DNA of 24,258 bases. Origin: Pseudomonadota bacterium. GTDB taxonomy: Bacteria; Pseudomonadota; Alphaproteobacteria; Rhizobiales; Tepidamorphaceae. Location of the stretch: contig JAEWYT010000066.1 of NCBI GenBank assembly GCA_023458595.1, positions 1 through 24,258 on the forward strand. Reading direction: 5' to 3'. Both the position numbers and the translations under genes were made by a program. The stretch's first letter is position 1. Each line of letters opens with the position of its first letter. Below are positions 24,136-24,258 of this stretch, piece by piece. Under the pieces are notes generated by a model. That model saw nothing but the letters and a program-made list of their open reading frames with translations. It was not told the origin of the DNA and did not search any database.

Positions 24136-24258
24136 CTGTGGAGCCTCAACAGGTTGTCGCCTTTTAGGCCGAGGCGACTGATTGGCGGCTTCGAGTTTAG
24201 GCTGCCATGGGGTCGATGCCAATTGTACATGTGGTTCCAGACCGGCAGTTCGGCGGCG
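24132..24258 (-). CDS. IS481-family transposase, C-terminal fragment (runs off the window)
   Basis: Reading leftward from the window edge, the minus strand encodes AELPVWNHMYNWHRPHGSLN followed by SKPPISRLGLKGDNLLRLHS and a TAG stop. The YN-WHRPHGSL block and the ISRLGL...NLLRLHS end are typical of the C-terminus of IS481-type DDE transposases. Only the last 41 or so residues are inside the window, so completeness of the element is unknown. The stop overlaps the alkB stop (CTAG, 24132-24135). The element's terminal inverted repeat must therefore lie at or within the alkB 3' end, but I could not define it from one side. Confidence 0.85.
   Translation of the reverse strand, partial: AAELPVWNHMYNWHRPHGSLNSKPPISRLGLKGDNLLRLHS

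Overview
The window is chromosomal DNA from a high-GC alphaproteobacterium, most likely of the order Hyphomicrobiales (Rhizobiales). That rests on protein character and on two conserved neighbourhoods seen here: hslU-hslV divergent from hisB-DUF2628-hisH-(insert)-hisA-hisF-hisE-coaA, and dnaK-dnaJ-methyltransferase followed by pyrF-DUF1330-dapB-gpmA. No RNA genes, CRISPR arrays or prophage were seen. A transposase fragment lies at the right edge.

Layout. 1-82: nothing identifiable, with an odd G/C run at the window edge. 83-1988 (minus): the HslVU protease. 2210-7877 (plus): a histidine biosynthesis operon ending in pantothenate kinase and a 67-residue protein. It is interrupted between hisH and hisA by a lower-GC pair of unrecognised genes flanked by a 7-bp direct repeat. 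7878-8317: an intergenic stretch with hairpin-forming repeats and a tandem duplication of about 230 bp that also copied the 3' end of the next gene. 8318-9319 (minus): a PfkB-family kinase, divergent from an EI24/CysZ-like membrane protein (9546-10226). 10223-11702 (minus): a methyltransferase and endonuclease III. 11724-12221 (plus): a DUF2244 membrane protein that shares a 21-bp divergent promoter gap with nth. 12393-13304 (plus): an AraC-type HTH/O6-alkylguanine methyltransferase fusion. 13301-18574 (minus): GNAT, gpmA, dapB, DUF1330, pyrF, an exported decapeptide-repeat protein, an FMN reductase and a phospholipid-methyltransferase-like protein. 18632-21808 (minus): dnaJ and dnaK. 22083-24135 (plus): a PLP-dependent decarboxylase overlapping an AlkB-family dioxygenase. 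24132-24258 (minus): the C-terminus of an IS481-type transposase.

How the genes work together. HisB, HisH/HisF, HisA and HisE supply several histidine pathway steps; the other his genes are outside the window. HslVU and DnaKJ are protein quality-control machines, each preceded by a plausible heat-shock-type promoter. Nth, the Ada-like fusion and AlkB are three independent DNA base-repair activities spread over the right half. Most of the window is core housekeeping sequence. The accessory signals are the two-gene insert in the his operon, the duplicated kinase tail with its extragenic repeat, the repeat-containing exported protein, and the IS481 end against alkB.
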